Assembly (NCBI RefSeq): GCF_003201975.1
Contig: NZ_QJJQ01000002.1
Coordinates: forward strand, 62,001-126,000
Length of the DNA stretch: 64,000 nt
Reading direction: 5' to 3'
Source: Pseudogracilibacillus auburnensis
Lineage (GTDB): Bacteria; Bacillota; Bacilli; Bacillales; Amphibacillaceae
Shown here: piece after piece, positions 37,398 to 47,199 of the stretch
Position numbering within the stretch: position 1 is the stretch's first letter
Layout of the letters: each line of letters starts with the position of its first letter
Translations under genes and position numbers: made by a program
The notes under the pieces: generated by a model
Told to the model about the DNA's origin: nothing
The model's database searches: none
The model's input: only the letters and a program-made list of their open reading frames with translations

Positions 37398-38579
37398 CTA
37401 TTCTGAGTGTTCACTTTTGTTTAAATACTGGCGCATATGCTCCGTAATTCCTGTTAAACAAATAGCAGCAGGATCATTTACAGTTTCAAATTCGACTGTT
37501 GAACCATCCGTCGGTAAACTTTCTGTGAAAATCTCTTCATACTCAGCAACAGTTACTCTTTTTCTATTGGCAAAAAGCTCTTGATGTTTTTCCACGATTA
37601 AATAGTCACGATAGTTTGGCTGTAGAACACCACTAAAAAATTCGCCAACCGCACCAGATCCATAACTAAACAATCCGATTCGCTCGCCTGCTTGTAAGTT
37701 TTCATTCATTTCAAGTAAAGATAATAATCCTAAATAAAGAGAGGCCGTATAAATATTCCCCACTTTTCGGCTATATTTAGTACTTAATTGGAAGTTTTCT
37801 TGAAGACGCTCCTGGGTCCTTTCTTCGCCCTCTTCCAAAATAGTTCGCAATGCCTTTAGCCCCATTTTTGTATAGGGAAGATGATAACAAATGGCAGCAA
37901 AATCTTCTATATTTTTATTTGCTTTTTCTTTATATTGCGCCCAAACAGTATTAAAAAATGCTAGATACTGATCATTTGAAAATTTTCCATCTACAAAAGC
38001 GATATCCGAATAGGTCGGACGCCAAAAATCCATTATATCTTTTGTTACATATGCTTGTTCATTTTCCAACACCATTATTTTAGGATCAGCACTAATAATT
38101 AAAGCAACAGCTCCTGCTCCTTGTGTCACTTCACCTGGTGTTTGTAAGCCATATCTAGCAATATCGGATGCTAGTACTAACACTTTACTTTCAGGATTTA
38201 ATGCAATATGTCCCTTTGCAAGTTGAATTGCTGCAGTCGCTCCGTAACAAGCTTGTTTCAATTCTATCGTACGCGCACTCGGATTAAGTCCTAGTAAATG
38301 ATGGACATAAACACCCGCAGATTTGGAATGATCGATCCCTGTTTCAGTTCCAAACATAACAAAATCAATCTTACTTACATCTTCCTCGTCTAAAATATTT
38401 AAAGCAGCATTCGCCGCAAGTGTTACTGGATCTTGTGTGATTGGAGCAATTGCCATTTCGTCTTGTCCAATCCCGATCGTAAATTTTTCTGGTTCCACAT
38501 CTCTTGCGACAGCTAATTCATTCATGTCTACATATAAATGCGGTGTATAAAACCCTATTTTATCAATTCCTATTTTCAA
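37398..38579 (-). CDS. mvaS: Hydroxymethylglutaryl-CoA synthase
   Basis: The enzyme condenses acetyl-CoA and acetoacetyl-CoA in the mevalonate route to isoprenoids. The 393-residue protein has the three catalytic residues: Glu79 in MFGTETGIDHSKS, Cys111 in ELKQACYGATAA and the His in AAICYHLPYTKMG. It starts at TTG after AAAGGAG. The mevalonate pathway is typical of staphylococci, listeriae and some halotolerant bacilli, not of B. subtilis. No other mevalonate gene is in the window. A TTGTG...CACAA palindrome lies just upstream. Confidence 0.93.
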   Translation of the reverse strand: MKIGIDKIGFYTPHLYVDMNELAVARDVEPEKFTIGIGQDEMAIAPITQDPVTLAANAALNILDEEDVSKIDFVMFGTETGIDHSKSAGVYVHHLLGLNPSARTIELKQACYGATAAIQLAKGHIALNPESKVLVLASDIARYGLQTPGEVTQGAGAVALIISADPKIMVLENEQAYVTKDIMDFWRPTYSDIAFVDGKFSNDQYLAFFNTVWAQYKEKANKNIEDFAAICYHLPYTKMGLKALRTILEEGEERTQERLQENFQLSTKYSRKVGNIYTASLYLGLLSLLEMNENLQAGERIGLFSYGSGAVGEFFSGVLQPNYRDYLIVEKHQELFANRKRVTVAEYEEIFTESLPTDGSTVEFETVNDPAAICLTGITEHMRQYLNKSEHSE

Positions 38580-38937
38580 TGCAGTAATTCTCCTTTACAT
38601 TTCATCTAAAAATCATTGTGATGTATTGCACAACCTGCGCAAAACATATGTATTATTTTCTCATATCAGTAGAATAAAGAAAAGTATTATAACGGAATTT
38701 ATGATGAAACAAAAAACAGAATGGAAATCGGAGCTTTTTTCACTGTAGTAAAGATCAAAATCAAATAGTCTTAAACATTTTATTAGAAAACTCGGCTTAT
38801 CGCAGAGTTTTTTATGGAGAGCACAAAAGTTGCACCTATGTAGTTAGTCAGTTTTATACTATTTACAAGAAAAAGAACTACCGTGGATAATATGGTATGA
38901 TAATGAAAATGTTTAATCTATTGATAGGAGAATTCAT
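38580..38937. other. Divergent promoter region mvaS/ferredoxin
   Basis: A 358-base spacer. It contains the dyad at 38616-38633 and, near 38880-38925, AT-rich promoter-like sequence ahead of the ferredoxin gene (TATGATAATG). No gene is seen. Confidence 0.5.
38616..38633. promoter_or_regulatory. Rex- or Crp/Fnr-like palindrome upstream of mvaS
   Basis: TTGTGATGTATTGCACAA is an 18-base dyad with perfect TTGTG/CACAA ends, 37 bases before the mvaS start. It fits the Rex consensus (TTGTGAA-N4-TTCACAA) with two differences and also TGTGA-N6-TCACA with one. Confidence 0.45.
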
Positions 38938-39276
38938 ATGGCAGTAGTGTTGTTTAACCAAGAAGAAAATAAAAGGACTGAAGTGAAGATACATAACGGA
39001 CATACTATATTACGAGCGGCAAAACAAGGTAGAGTTGCACTAAAGCATAAATGTGGAGGAAAAGCATCCTGTACGACATGCAAAGTAGAAATCAAGGATC
39101 AGGCAAACATTTCTCCCCCGCTTCCAATCGAAGAAATGCGGCTCGGGGAAGAAAACATTAAAAATGGTTTTCGGCTAAGTTGTCAAACAAAAGTGTATGG
39201 AAAAGTGGAAGTGAAAATGCCAGAAGATCCGTTTAAAGCAAGAATTCGGGAATTATTGAAACAACAGGAAAAATGA
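38938..39276 (+). CDS. 2Fe-2S ferredoxin
   Basis: The 112-residue protein has a plant-type 2Fe-2S fold with cysteines 39, 45, 48 (HKCGGKASCTTCKVE) and 82 (RLSCQTKVYG), the CxxxxxCxxC spacing of adrenodoxin/XylT-like ferredoxins. A basic C-terminal tail (RIRELLKQQEK) follows. ATG is behind GATAGGAG. It would pass electrons between a reductase and an oxygenase or other acceptor; the partner is not in the window. Confidence 0.88.
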   Translation: MAVVLFNQEENKRTEVKIHNGHTILRAAKQGRVALKHKCGGKASCTTCKVEIKDQANISPPLPIEEMRLGEENIKNGFRLSCQTKVYGKVEVKMPEDPFKARIRELLKQQEK

Positions 39277-39410
39277 ATAGTAAAAACAAAGTGGAAAGCT
39301 TTTTCGGAAGTTGAACAAGAATCCTTTTATATCACCTACATAAAGCTTTTCTCCAAATAAAAGGAATCAATCCTTCTTTCGCCGAATAATATACGAAAGG
39401 GGGTTTTAAT

Positions 39411-40091
39411 ATGAAAACATTGTATTTACCATTGTCCATCTTACTGACAGGCTTTCTTTATATTTTCATCATACCAGCGGAACCTTTTAGTATAAAATTA
39501 CTTTTTAAACTCATTCCGATGGCTCTAATTATCTTTTATGCGTATAAACAATGCCCAGCAGAAAAAACTGTAACTCATTGGCTCCTACTCATTGGACTAT
39601 TTTTCTGTTCGATTGGAGATGGGACACTACACTGGTTTGTAGTTGGGTTATCTGCATTTTTAATTGGTCATCTCTTTTATATCGCTGGATTTGTAACCAA
39701 GTTTACATTTTCCTTGATTCGATTTTCGGTTATTATACCACTCGTAGCTTATGGGATTTTTTTCGCGAACAAGATGGTTAAGAACCTACATCAATCTGGA
39801 CAGGAAACGTTGATTTTGCCTGTCATTTTTTATATTACCGCCATTTTGCTTATGGCATTATGTGCATTCATGACGCAAAATATTTGGGTCATTGCTGGCA
39901 GCTTGCTCTTTGTCCTTTCCGACTCCATTTTAGCTTGGAATAAGTTTATCGAGTCAGTAAACTTCGCAGGCCCTTTCATTATGATCACTTATTATGGCGC
40001 ACAATTTTTGATTGCTCATAGTTTAAAGACAATTGTAGTCAAAAAAAAGGATACAAAACAGGAATCTGAATTTATCAATAGATTTGCTTAA
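39411..40091 (+). CDS. YhhN family membrane protein (lysoplasmalogenase-like)
   Basis: The 226-residue integral membrane protein has about eight helices and the family motifs GLFFCSIGDGTL, GLSAFLIGHLFYIAGF and GSLLFVLSDSILAWNKF followed by TYYGAQFLIAHS. YhhN/TMEM86 proteins hydrolyse lysoplasmalogens in animals; the bacterial role is unclear. ATG follows GAAAGGGGG. It is a single-gene unit, followed by a repeat element. Confidence 0.82.
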   Translation: MKTLYLPLSILLTGFLYIFIIPAEPFSIKLLFKLIPMALIIFYAYKQCPAEKTVTHWLLLIGLFFCSIGDGTLHWFVVGLSAFLIGHLFYIAGFVTKFTFSLIRFSVIIPLVAYGIFFANKMVKNLHQSGQETLILPVIFYITAILLMALCAFMTQNIWVIAGSLLFVLSDSILAWNKFIESVNFAGPFIMITYYGAQFLIAHSLKTIVVKKKDTKQESEFINRFA

Positions 40092-40120
40092 TTATTAATG
40101 AAAATTCTGCGTAATAAGGA

Positions 40121-40331
40121 AGAAAAAGCTAGGACATCACTAAAACGAACAATGCATTACCTTAACGGAGGAAATATACGTAGACATCAGGGTCCGCTAG
40201 AAACCGTCACGTCCTGTACATCGGAGGCTCACTAGCCTCCCTTGGATGCACGAAGTATCTTTCCAGTACGGGTTATATCAACTACCATTGTCCGGATTTT
40301 TCTTTGGCAAAAACACTTTTGTCCCAGCTTC
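40121..40331. repeat. Repeat element, GGCCGGGACA-ended family (degenerate copy)
   Basis: The ends AGCTAGGACATCACTAAAACG and CACTTTTGTCCCAGCTTC are imperfect inverted repeats. Interior ACAATGCATTA, GGAAATATACGTAGAC and ATTGTCCGGATTTTTCTTTG match the copies at 52441-52687 and 55225-55473. It shows no coding potential and looks like a non-autonomous mobile repeat. The remaining bases to 40424 are plain spacer. Confidence 0.7.
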
Positions 40332-40424
40332 GAAAATATATTCTCCTTAAAAGAAGTAGCCAATGTATATTAAAATTAAAATCCTTCATAAAGGAAACGA
40401 AACACTTTTACGATAAAAAAGCGT

Positions 40425-40742
40425 TTAGTTTTTTGCCTTAAATTCATGAACCCAAACTTTGTATTCGGGATCCCAAACAGACCCTTCGTGGATCGATGTG
40501 ATCCCATTTATATATTCATCTAAATTAGGGTAACCTTCTTGTTTAGCATTTTCTTCTGTAACATTACCAAGTTTTTGTTGATATACATTCACCAAAACAA
40601 ATAATTCCCCGTCAAGCTCCCAAGTATCGCCAACTTCGCCAAACCGATTGCTTCTACGGACAGCACTTTTTTTGCCTGCTTTAATCTTTTTAATATCATC
40701 TTTTCTTGTGACTAAATTTTTTAATTCAAATGTATCATTCAT
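40425..40742 (-). CDS. ASCH domain protein
   Basis: The 105-residue protein matches the ASCH/YqfB-type fold: IKAGKKSAVRRSNRFGEVGD, FVLVNVYQQKLGNVTEENA, KQEGYPNLDEYINGI and VWVHEF near the end. ASCH proteins bind RNA or modified nucleosides; some are amidohydrolases of acetylcytidine. The start is the ATG behind GGGGAGGG at 40742, not a longer upstream frame. It is alone here. Confidence 0.8.
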   Translation of the reverse strand: MNDTFELKNLVTRKDDIKKIKAGKKSAVRRSNRFGEVGDTWELDGELFVLVNVYQQKLGNVTEENAKQEGYPNLDEYINGITSIHEGSVWDPEYKVWVHEFKAKN

Positions 40743-40925
40743 GTGTAAAACCCTCCCCATACTTGCTTTTATTATACAGTGTACATTTTTAACATGCACG
40801 GAAGTTGAAATAACTTGTAGATAAAAACGACGATTACACAAGTAGTACAATGGATCAAAGCACCACCAGTAAATTAAACTGCTAGGTGGCAGAAAAGAAT
40901 AAATCTAGCGAAAATGACCACGTAA

Positions 40926-42623
40926 TTAAATAGTAAACCTTCGCACAAAACCGTCTAATTGTTCAGCTAACTTCGCTAAATCAGTTGAGCTTTTGGCGAC
41001 TTCTTCCATTGCACTACTTGATTGCTGTGATTGTGCTGAAGTTTGTTCAACTCCTGCAGCTGCTTCCTCTGATATCGCTGCAACCTCTTGAATGGAACTA
41101 TTCATCTCTTCTGTATTTGTTAAAATTTCAGCTAAATTAGAGGATGCTCCTGAAATATGGCGAACCATTTCTTTTACAGCGCTACTAATTTGATCAAATG
41201 TTTCCCTTGTCGTTCTAATTTGATTTGTTCCTTTAGCTACATCGATATAGCCATTTTTTAATGAGGTTGATACACTACTTGACTCCCTTTGTATATCATC
41301 TACAATTTTCGTAATGTCTGTAACAGAAAAAGAGACTTGCTCCGCTAATTTTCGTACTTCATCAGCAACTACGGCAAACCCTTTTCCATGTTCACCCGCA
41401 CGCGCTGCTTCAATCGCCGCATTTAAAGCTAATAAATTCGTTTGTTCTGCGACATCTTGGATCACTAAAACAAGTGAAGAAATTTCCTTTGAGTGTGCAT
41501 CAAGCCCTTCCACTTTTTCAACAGCTTCATGGACAATGTTATCAATCATTTCCATTTGCACAAAGGATGTTTTCATTAGCGATGAACCTTCCGTCGTTAA
41601 ATCGAGCACTTGATTAGATGCTTGTTGAATCTGTTCACCATTTTTCGTTGTATCAGCAACCTTATTAGCAAACATTCCCATCATATGAGATACATTGCCA
41701 ATATGATTTGCTTGTGATTCCGAACCAGATGCAATGTCTATCATCGTATGTGCAACTTGTTCTGAACTTGCTTTCACTTCATTTGCAGCGTTTGCTAATT
41801 CTTCACTCTCTCTATTCATTTTTTCAGAAACAAAATGGATCTGTTGAATTAATTCCCTGCTATGATGATTCATCTCATTTGTCGCCTGCATAAGCTGGCC
41901 AATTTCATCTTTTGAATTGGTTACGAGTGGTTCAATCCTTAAATCACCTTTTGCTATACGTTTCATCTGCTCCATGACAGAAACCAATGAATTGGTAATA
42001 CTTCGTGAAGTTGTAAGCGCTATGAAAGTGCCTAAAACGACAACTAAAATGGTAATCACACATACAACGACAACCGTTGTATAACCACTAACAATTACTT
42101 CATCTCCTGAACTTTTTATTGATCCTTCCCCACTTAGAGCCCAAGACTCAAAATCTTTCATCATCTCTTCTGCCAATGGGATTAATTTATTCATATTTTT
42201 ATTGACGGTTGCATGGTTTCCTTGGTCATATTCATTAAAAACATCATTTACCATGCTTTCTTCCCATTCATAGGTAGCGTTTACGGCTGATGGGTCAAAT
42301 TTAGTCGATACGAGGGCTTCTTCCATTTGGGTTGCATATTGTTTAGCCATCTCACTATACTCATCAAACATTTCACGATAATAAGGATCACCTGTTGTCA
42401 CATAGGCGCGAGCAAGTCCAATTCGATTGGCCAATGTATAAGCAATTTGTTGATTAGAGATTAATACTGGTACTTGCTCTTCAACAATATAAATCGTTTC
42501 ATCATTCACTTTCTTTGCAGCAAAAAGCATATAACCACCAATAATGAGGATGAAAAAAATAATCAGTGAAAATCCAAACAACATTTTATACTTTACACTT
42601 CGAAATCTAAATTTGCGAAACAT
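40926..42623 (-). CDS. Methyl-accepting chemotaxis protein
   Basis: The 565-residue chemoreceptor has a short N-terminal cytoplasmic stretch, helix 1 ([20 protein letters not shown]), an extracellular four-helix sensing region (about 35-180), helix 2 ([20 protein letters not shown]), a HAMP domain ([14 protein letters not shown]) and a cytoplasmic signalling domain with the hairpin tip [23 protein letters not shown] follows GGGAGGGG. Ligand is unknown. The gene is solitary. Confidence 0.95.
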   Translation of the reverse strand: MFRKFRFRSVKYKMLFGFSLIIFFILIIGGYMLFAAKKVNDETIYIVEEQVPVLISNQQIAYTLANRIGLARAYVTTGDPYYREMFDEYSEMAKQYATQMEEALVSTKFDPSAVNATYEWEESMVNDVFNEYDQGNHATVNKNMNKLIPLAEEMMKDFESWALSGEGSIKSSGDEVIVSGYTTVVVVCVITILVVVLGTFIALTTSRSITNSLVSVMEQMKRIAKGDLRIEPLVTNSKDEIGQLMQATNEMNHHSRELIQQIHFVSEKMNRESEELANAANEVKASSEQVAHTMIDIASGSESQANHIGNVSHMMGMFANKVADTTKNGEQIQQASNQVLDLTTEGSSLMKTSFVQMEMIDNIVHEAVEKVEGLDAHSKEISSLVLVIQDVAEQTNLLALNAAIEAARAGEHGKGFAVVADEVRKLAEQVSFSVTDITKIVDDIQRESSSVSTSLKNGYIDVAKGTNQIRTTRETFDQISSAVKEMVRHISGASSNLAEILTNTEEMNSSIQEVAAISEEAAAGVEQTSAQSQQSSSAMEEVAKSSTDLAKLAEQLDGFVRRFTI

Positions 42624-42745
42624 GCTTATCCCCTCCCAATCATTTCAATAAAAAAAGATATACAGGACAAATTACCTATATATCTCTATATCGACATAAT
42701 TTGGAATATGTTAAATGAATAATCCGAGTGAACTTGCGTGATCAG

Positions 42746-43591
42746 TTACACAACTAGTTGTATTTTGTTTCCTGACGGGTCTGTTGTCATATAATGATCT
42801 TGATATTTAACTACTTGCGTACCTATATTTTTAAGATTTTTCACTGTTTCTTTTCTCACTCCTTCATTCGCAAAAACGATGGTATACCAATTTAGACCAA
42901 CACTATTTTCATCCGGAGCGGGGATACCAGTTCCCTTCCAAATATTTAACCCTACATGATGATGGTATCCACCTGTTGACACAAAGAGTGCCCCTGGATA
43001 ATGACTAACTACTTTATAACCTAACCCGCTAACATAAAAATTTTCCGTCTCTTCTAAATCTGCCACATGTAAGTGGATATGCCCCATCGTTGTGTTCTTT
43101 GGAAGTCCATTCCATCCTGCATCATTTTCAGCAAAAAGACTTTCGCTATCTAAGGGATTTGTAGTCATTTCCACTTCCCCATTCGTCCAAATCCAATCTG
43201 AAGCTGGTCGATCACAGTACACTTCTATCCCATTTCCATCTGGATCATCCAAGTATATCGCTTCACTTACGAGATGATCTGATGCTCCGATTGTTATTTT
43301 CTTATCCACTGCATGACGCAAAAAACTTGCTAAATCAGCCCTTGTTGGAAGAAGCAAAGCAAAATGATATAAACCAGTCGTGCGATTTTCCTTTGGATGT
43401 ACTTCATTAGGTTGCACAATCGTCAGTAAAGGTGTTACTCCATCTGCTGATAAAGTTACCTCTCTTTCATTTTGTGCCATTATTTGAAAGCCGATTATTT
43501 TTTGATAAAATGCAAGTGATTTTTCTATATTTGTTACCTTGATAGAAATTTGACCTAGATAAAGATTCGGCTTTTCATGAAACTTTCTCAT
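42746..43591 (-). CDS. catE: Catechol 2,3-dioxygenase / VOC superfamily (CatE-like)
   Basis: The 281-residue protein has two VOC beta-alpha-beta modules. The first has LGQISIKVTNIEKSLAFYQ and IYLDDPDGNGIEVYCDR; the second MGHIHLHVADLEETENFYV, LGLN-like HHHVGLNIWKGTG and MTTDPSGNKIQLVV. It is close in layout to B. subtilis CatE (YfiE), an extradiol dioxygenase that detoxifies catechol. Start is the ATG behind AAAGGGGAAG. Metal ligands (His, His, Glu) are present in the second module. Substrate assignment is by similarity only. Confidence 0.82.
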   Translation of the reverse strand: MRKFHEKPNLYLGQISIKVTNIEKSLAFYQKIIGFQIMAQNEREVTLSADGVTPLLTIVQPNEVHPKENRTTGLYHFALLLPTRADLASFLRHAVDKKITIGASDHLVSEAIYLDDPDGNGIEVYCDRPASDWIWTNGEVEMTTNPLDSESLFAENDAGWNGLPKNTTMGHIHLHVADLEETENFYVSGLGYKVVSHYPGALFVSTGGYHHHVGLNIWKGTGIPAPDENSVGLNWYTIVFANEGVRKETVKNLKNIGTQVVKYQDHYMTTDPSGNKIQLVV

Positions 43592-43810
43592 ATTTTCTTC
43601 CCCTTTCTTACTGAAATATATTGCGTAAAACACTGCAAATGATTTTGAGTCCCATGTGTGTCTGCCCCTTCTACTATTATTAACTATATATTGTAAAATA
43701 GTAAGGAAGTAGCTCGACGCGTTGTTACCGTACAGATTTCCACGGAAAAGGATAAAAAGTGACCCACAGATAAAATAGCCGTTCTCATTTCATACAACAT
43801 CGAAGAAATT

Positions 43811-44533
43811 CTACATCGTATTAACAATTAATCCGATATGAGTAAAATAATTCATGACACCAAAAGCAACAAATATGGAGCCTGCAATAAAGAAAAGTGT
43901 TGTGACTATTTTTACCGAGTTTCGATTTGGTTTTTCCCGTAATATAAACGGAAGCATTGCTGCACCAATTCCGGTAATCGCGTATAACCCAGAGATAAAG
44001 ATAGCTTCGATCAGCGGATAATCAGCAAAAGCTCCTGAAATTGGTTCCTCTGGTGGCGCGGCAAACAATTGATATGTTACACCTGCGATTGCAATTGAAA
44101 TAAGTGCATACCCCATTGCTGCCGCAAAATAGGAGGCAGGTTTTAATACGTGAGGTAATTCCTCTTTTAACTTACCCGAAATAGCTCGTGTATCGTGAAT
44201 ATCAATTTCATTTCGAATATATTGATTTGACTTTCTCCACAATAGGATCGATGCCCCTAACGCAATCACACCAAAAGCAAATGTTGGCTCCCCAAAAATA
44301 ATATCGTCAAATGGAAAACCGATCTGTGAAAGTGGCCAAGTAAGAGTCATATGCATCCCCGTAATCGTTAAGATAAACCCCGGGATCGCAAATCCGATCG
44401 CCCAACCATCAAGATGAGCAATTTTGGATCTTTGTAAATTCCGAATAAACATCACTACTAAAAGTAAGATAATACCTGTAGATACCGACATAATCGTATT
44501 ATATACTTGTGTAACAGACCAATCAATAACCAT
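43811..44533 (-). CDS. DUF981 family membrane protein
   Basis: The 240-residue protein has about seven helices, with the first ones IMSVSTGIILLLVVMFIRN and GWAIGFAIPGFILTITGMHM then TLTWPLSQIGFPFDDIIFGE, which are typical of the DUF981 family. The function is unknown. ATG follows AAAGGTGG. Flanking 28-base segments that resemble each other (about 43786 and 44847) are noted under findings. Confidence 0.8.
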   Translation of the reverse strand: MVIDWSVTQVYNTIMSVSTGIILLLVVMFIRNLQRSKIAHLDGWAIGFAIPGFILTITGMHMTLTWPLSQIGFPFDDIIFGEPTFAFGVIALGASILLWRKSNQYIRNEIDIHDTRAISGKLKEELPHVLKPASYFAAAMGYALISIAIAGVTYQLFAAPPEEPISGAFADYPLIEAIFISGLYAITGIGAAMLPFILREKPNRNSVKIVTTLFFIAGSIFVAFGVMNYFTHIGLIVNTM

Positions 44534-44915
44534 TTTTTATTCCACCTTTTTTATTTTATCGTCGAGTTTTATTTTTTACTTCAACTGGAAAAATATGCAC
44601 ATTAGTTATCCACAAAAAATAATTGGTAATAACGATACGATGTTTTGCGAAATGTATGATGGGAATTGGAGATATAGGTGTCATTGCTGTAAATAAGGTA
44701 GAATGCAATAATCAATACAAGAAAGAGGCATATAGAGAAAGAATGTTGAAGAGATAGAAAGAATGCTTGATTTAAAGGTAGGAATACTGAGATCAATACG
44801 GAAATGCGAAGTACTGGAGAATAATGCTGGGGTAAAAGTGGAAATGTTCGATTCCATACAACACTTGAAGAAATACATGGAACATTAGATTCAAACGACT
44901 AATCGAAGGTAGATG
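44534..44915. other. Spacer with a degenerate coding remnant
   Basis: A 440-base gap to the acyl-CoA dehydrogenase gene. On the plus strand, 44727-44888 encodes VEEIERMLDLKVGILRSIRK then LENNAGVKVEMFDSIQHL before a stop; it reads like the C-terminus of a lost gene but lacks a start and matches no family I recognise. Confidence 0.35.
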
Positions 44916-44956
44916 TAAAAAGTAGAGCATCAATTTATTAAAAATTCAGCTCTACT
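44916..44956 (-). terminator. Terminator after the acyl-CoA dehydrogenase gene
   Basis: AGTAGAGC / GCTCTACT arms; on the minus strand the stem is followed by a run of T residues. Confidence 0.75.
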
Positions 44957-44979
44957 CCTTTGTTGCAGGATCATTTTAT

Positions 44980-46128
44980 TTATAAATTCATCTTTTTAGC
45001 TATGATTGTTTTCATTATTTCATTAGTTCCTGCGTAAATTGATGAAACCGCAACATCACGGTATCTTCTAGCAATTTCATATTCTTCCATATAGCCATAT
45101 CCACCGTGAAGTTGTACACAACTTGCCGCTACTTTTTTTACTAAATCAGTGATCCACCATTTTGCCATCGATACTTCTGTAACGATGTCTTCTCCGTTCT
45201 TATGAGATTCAATTAAACGATCAACATAAACTCTACCAATATTTATTTCTGTTTTCATTTCCGCAAGTTTAAACTGCGTGTGTTGAAATTGACTAATTGG
45301 TTTGCCAAAAGCTTTTCGTTCTTTGACATAATCGATCGTTTGCTCTAGCATTAATTCCGAAGATGCCATCGCTTGAATCGCAACCATCAGTCGTTCTTGT
45401 TGCAATTTTTCCATTAAATAATAAAACCCTTTTCCTTCTTCCCCAAGCAAATTTTCTGCTGGAACTCGTGCATCTTGAAAGATTAATTCACATGTATCGC
45501 TTGCATGCATTCCTACCTTCTTTAATTTTTTTCCTTTCGTAAAGCCTGTTGTTCCAACCTCAACGACGAGCAAACTAATCCCTTTATGGGCTGGGGAAGC
45601 TTTTGGATCTGTTTTACAAACGAGTACAACGAAATCAGCGGAATAACCGTTCGTAATAAATGTTTTTTCTCCGTTTACGATATAATGGTCACCATCTCTT
45701 ATGGCGGTCGTTTGAATCGCGGCTAAGTCTGATCCTGTGCCTGGTTCTGTCATAGCAATAGCTGATATGAGATCTCCACTAATCGCTCCTGGAAGCCAGC
45801 GCTCCTTTTGTGAGTCACTACCAAAAGTTTCAATATAAGGAATCACAATATCATTATGTAATCCAACCCCAACTAGCCCAACACTTACCCGATCAAATTC
45901 CTCGTTAATAATGACAGAATAAGCAAAATCGGCTTCAAGTCCACCATATTCCTCACTCACCTGTGGACATAGAAAACCTTGTTCCCCAACCTTTTTCCAA
46001 AATGACCTTGGAACTTCTTTTTCCATTTCCCACTGTTCGATATTTGGTTTTGCTTCCTTTTCTAAAAACATTCTTAAAGCCCGACGAAAAATGTCATGTT
46101 CTTCTTGAAAAAAATTGCCCCTTTTCAC
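44980..46128 (-). CDS. Acyl-CoA dehydrogenase
   Basis: The 382-residue FAD enzyme introduces the 2,3-double bond in fatty acyl-CoA. FAD/substrate motifs AIAMTEPGTGSDLAAIQTTA and FITNGYSADFVVLV, plus LQLHGGYGYMEEYEIARRYR and the catalytic glutamate in IYAGTNEIMKTIIAKK, are intact. Start is GTG after GAGGGGTGATAAG. The chain-length group cannot be stated. It is divergent from ydbC and lies near the acyl-CoA operon at 46.5-50.6 kb. Confidence 0.93.
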   Translation of the reverse strand: MKRGNFFQEEHDIFRRALRMFLEKEAKPNIEQWEMEKEVPRSFWKKVGEQGFLCPQVSEEYGGLEADFAYSVIINEEFDRVSVGLVGVGLHNDIVIPYIETFGSDSQKERWLPGAISGDLISAIAMTEPGTGSDLAAIQTTAIRDGDHYIVNGEKTFITNGYSADFVVLVCKTDPKASPAHKGISLLVVEVGTTGFTKGKKLKKVGMHASDTCELIFQDARVPAENLLGEEGKGFYYLMEKLQQERLMVAIQAMASSELMLEQTIDYVKERKAFGKPISQFQHTQFKLAEMKTEINIGRVYVDRLIESHKNGEDIVTEVSMAKWWITDLVKKVAASCVQLHGGYGYMEEYEIARRYRDVAVSSIYAGTNEIMKTIIAKKMNL

Positions 46129-46175
46129 CTTATCACCCCTCGATCATTTTATTAAAAAAAGTGAGCCGTCAAAAG

Positions 46176-46397
46176 TTAAAGTGATCGATTCTGTAATGCC
46201 TGTTTTAGCTCCTTCAATTCATTTTCCGATATGGTTACTCCTTTGCCCATTTTTGTATGATCCTCCGACCAGTCCCGAATATCATACTTGGGTTCTCTTC
46301 CATTCCAACTTATTAGATTTAATTCTTTCTTCCACCCTTTATTACCTTCAGAAAGAACTGCAATCGTTTCTACGATCTCAAAGCTGAATGTTGACAT
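46176..46397 (-). CDS. ydbC: YdbC family PC4-like ssDNA-binding protein
   Basis: A 73-residue protein, MSTFSFEIVETIAVLSEGNK..., with the PC4/YdbC pattern: KELNLISWNGREPKYDIRDW and GKGVTISENELKELKQAL. The PC4-like fold binds single-stranded DNA. The ATG follows GAGGAGTGGTTTGA. It is adjacent to, but on the same strand as, the acyl-CoA dehydrogenase gene. Confidence 0.88.
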   Translation of the reverse strand: MSTFSFEIVETIAVLSEGNKGWKKELNLISWNGREPKYDIRDWSEDHTKMGKGVTISENELKELKQALQNRSL

Positions 46398-46481
46398 TCA
46401 AACCACTCCTCACCTTATTCATTCTTTACAATATTTATTTGTAGTATAGCAAGAAAAGCAAACAAATTCATTCCGTTATTT

Positions 46482-46509
46482 TGTCAACCCTATAATATTA
46501 CTGTTGACA
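46482..46509. promoter_or_regulatory. BirA-like operator upstream of bioY
   Basis: TGTCAAC-N14-GTTGACA is a perfect inverted repeat 56 bases before the bioY start and overlaps a TTGACA -35 hexamer (46504-46509) with TATTCT 18 bases on. Its spacing and dyad fit biotin repressor sites of Firmicutes, which control bioY. Confidence 0.65.
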
Positions 46510-46564
46510 TATTACTGTTTATTCATTTATTCTATTAGTATTACATAAGAATGAGGGAAGTAAA

Positions 46565-47122
46565 TTGACATTAAAAGATATGATGTATATTTCATTATTT
46601 GCAGCAATTGTGGGAGCTTTAGCATTTTTTCCACCAATTCCAATTCCGTTTATCCCTGTTCCAATTACAGCACAAACACTTGGTGTTATGCTAGCAGGTG
46701 GAATTTTAGGGGCACGACGTGGAGGACTTAGTTTATTGCTTTTTGTTCTTCTCGTTGCTATCGGGGCACCTTTAATGGCCGGTGGTCGTGGTGGTTTAGG
46801 AGTTCTATTTGGTCCAGGTGGTGGGTATATTTTGGCATGGCCAATCGCCGCATTTGTCATTGGGTATTTAACAGAAAAAAGTATCCATCATTTAAAGTAT
46901 TGGAAATTAATATTAATTAACACTTTTGGCGGAATTATTATTGTTTATCTTATTGGAGTTACCTATTTAGCAATTTTAACTGATGTTCCATGGGGAGCAA
47001 CTGCAATTTCATCCTTAGTCTTTTTACCAGGAGATTTTACAAAAGTGCTGATTGCAAGTGCCATTACAATCAAATTACATCAAGCATATCCAATAATCGA
47101 TAAAGTGAAGCAAGCTGCATAA
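46565..47122 (+). CDS. bioY: Biotin transporter BioY
   Basis: The 185-residue S-component of the ECF biotin transporter has six helices and the family segments FFPPIPIPFIPVPITAQTLG, GARRGGLSLLLFVLL, and GGRGGLGVLFGPGGGYILAW. It starts at TTG after GAGGGAAG. It resembles BioY next to yhfT and yhfS in B. subtilis, the same order as here. BirA control by the upstream dyad would match a biotin-starvation response. Confidence 0.94.
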   Translation: MTLKDMMYISLFAAIVGALAFFPPIPIPFIPVPITAQTLGVMLAGGILGARRGGLSLLLFVLLVAIGAPLMAGGRGGLGVLFGPGGGYILAWPIAAFVIGYLTEKSIHHLKYWKLILINTFGGIIIVYLIGVTYLAILTDVPWGATAISSLVFLPGDFTKVLIASAITIKLHQAYPIIDKVKQAA

Positions 47123-47129
47123 AAGAGTT

Positions 47130-47158
47130 AACTCCCGCCTATTTGGTGGGAGTTTTTC
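47130..47158 (+). terminator. Hairpin terminator between bioY and the acyl-CoA ligase gene
   Basis: AACTCCCGCC / GGTGGGAGTT stem followed by TTTTT. Confidence 0.8.
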
Positions 47159-47199
47159 CGTTCAATTTGCTAAAATACATGCATAAGGTGGTGGAGCCA

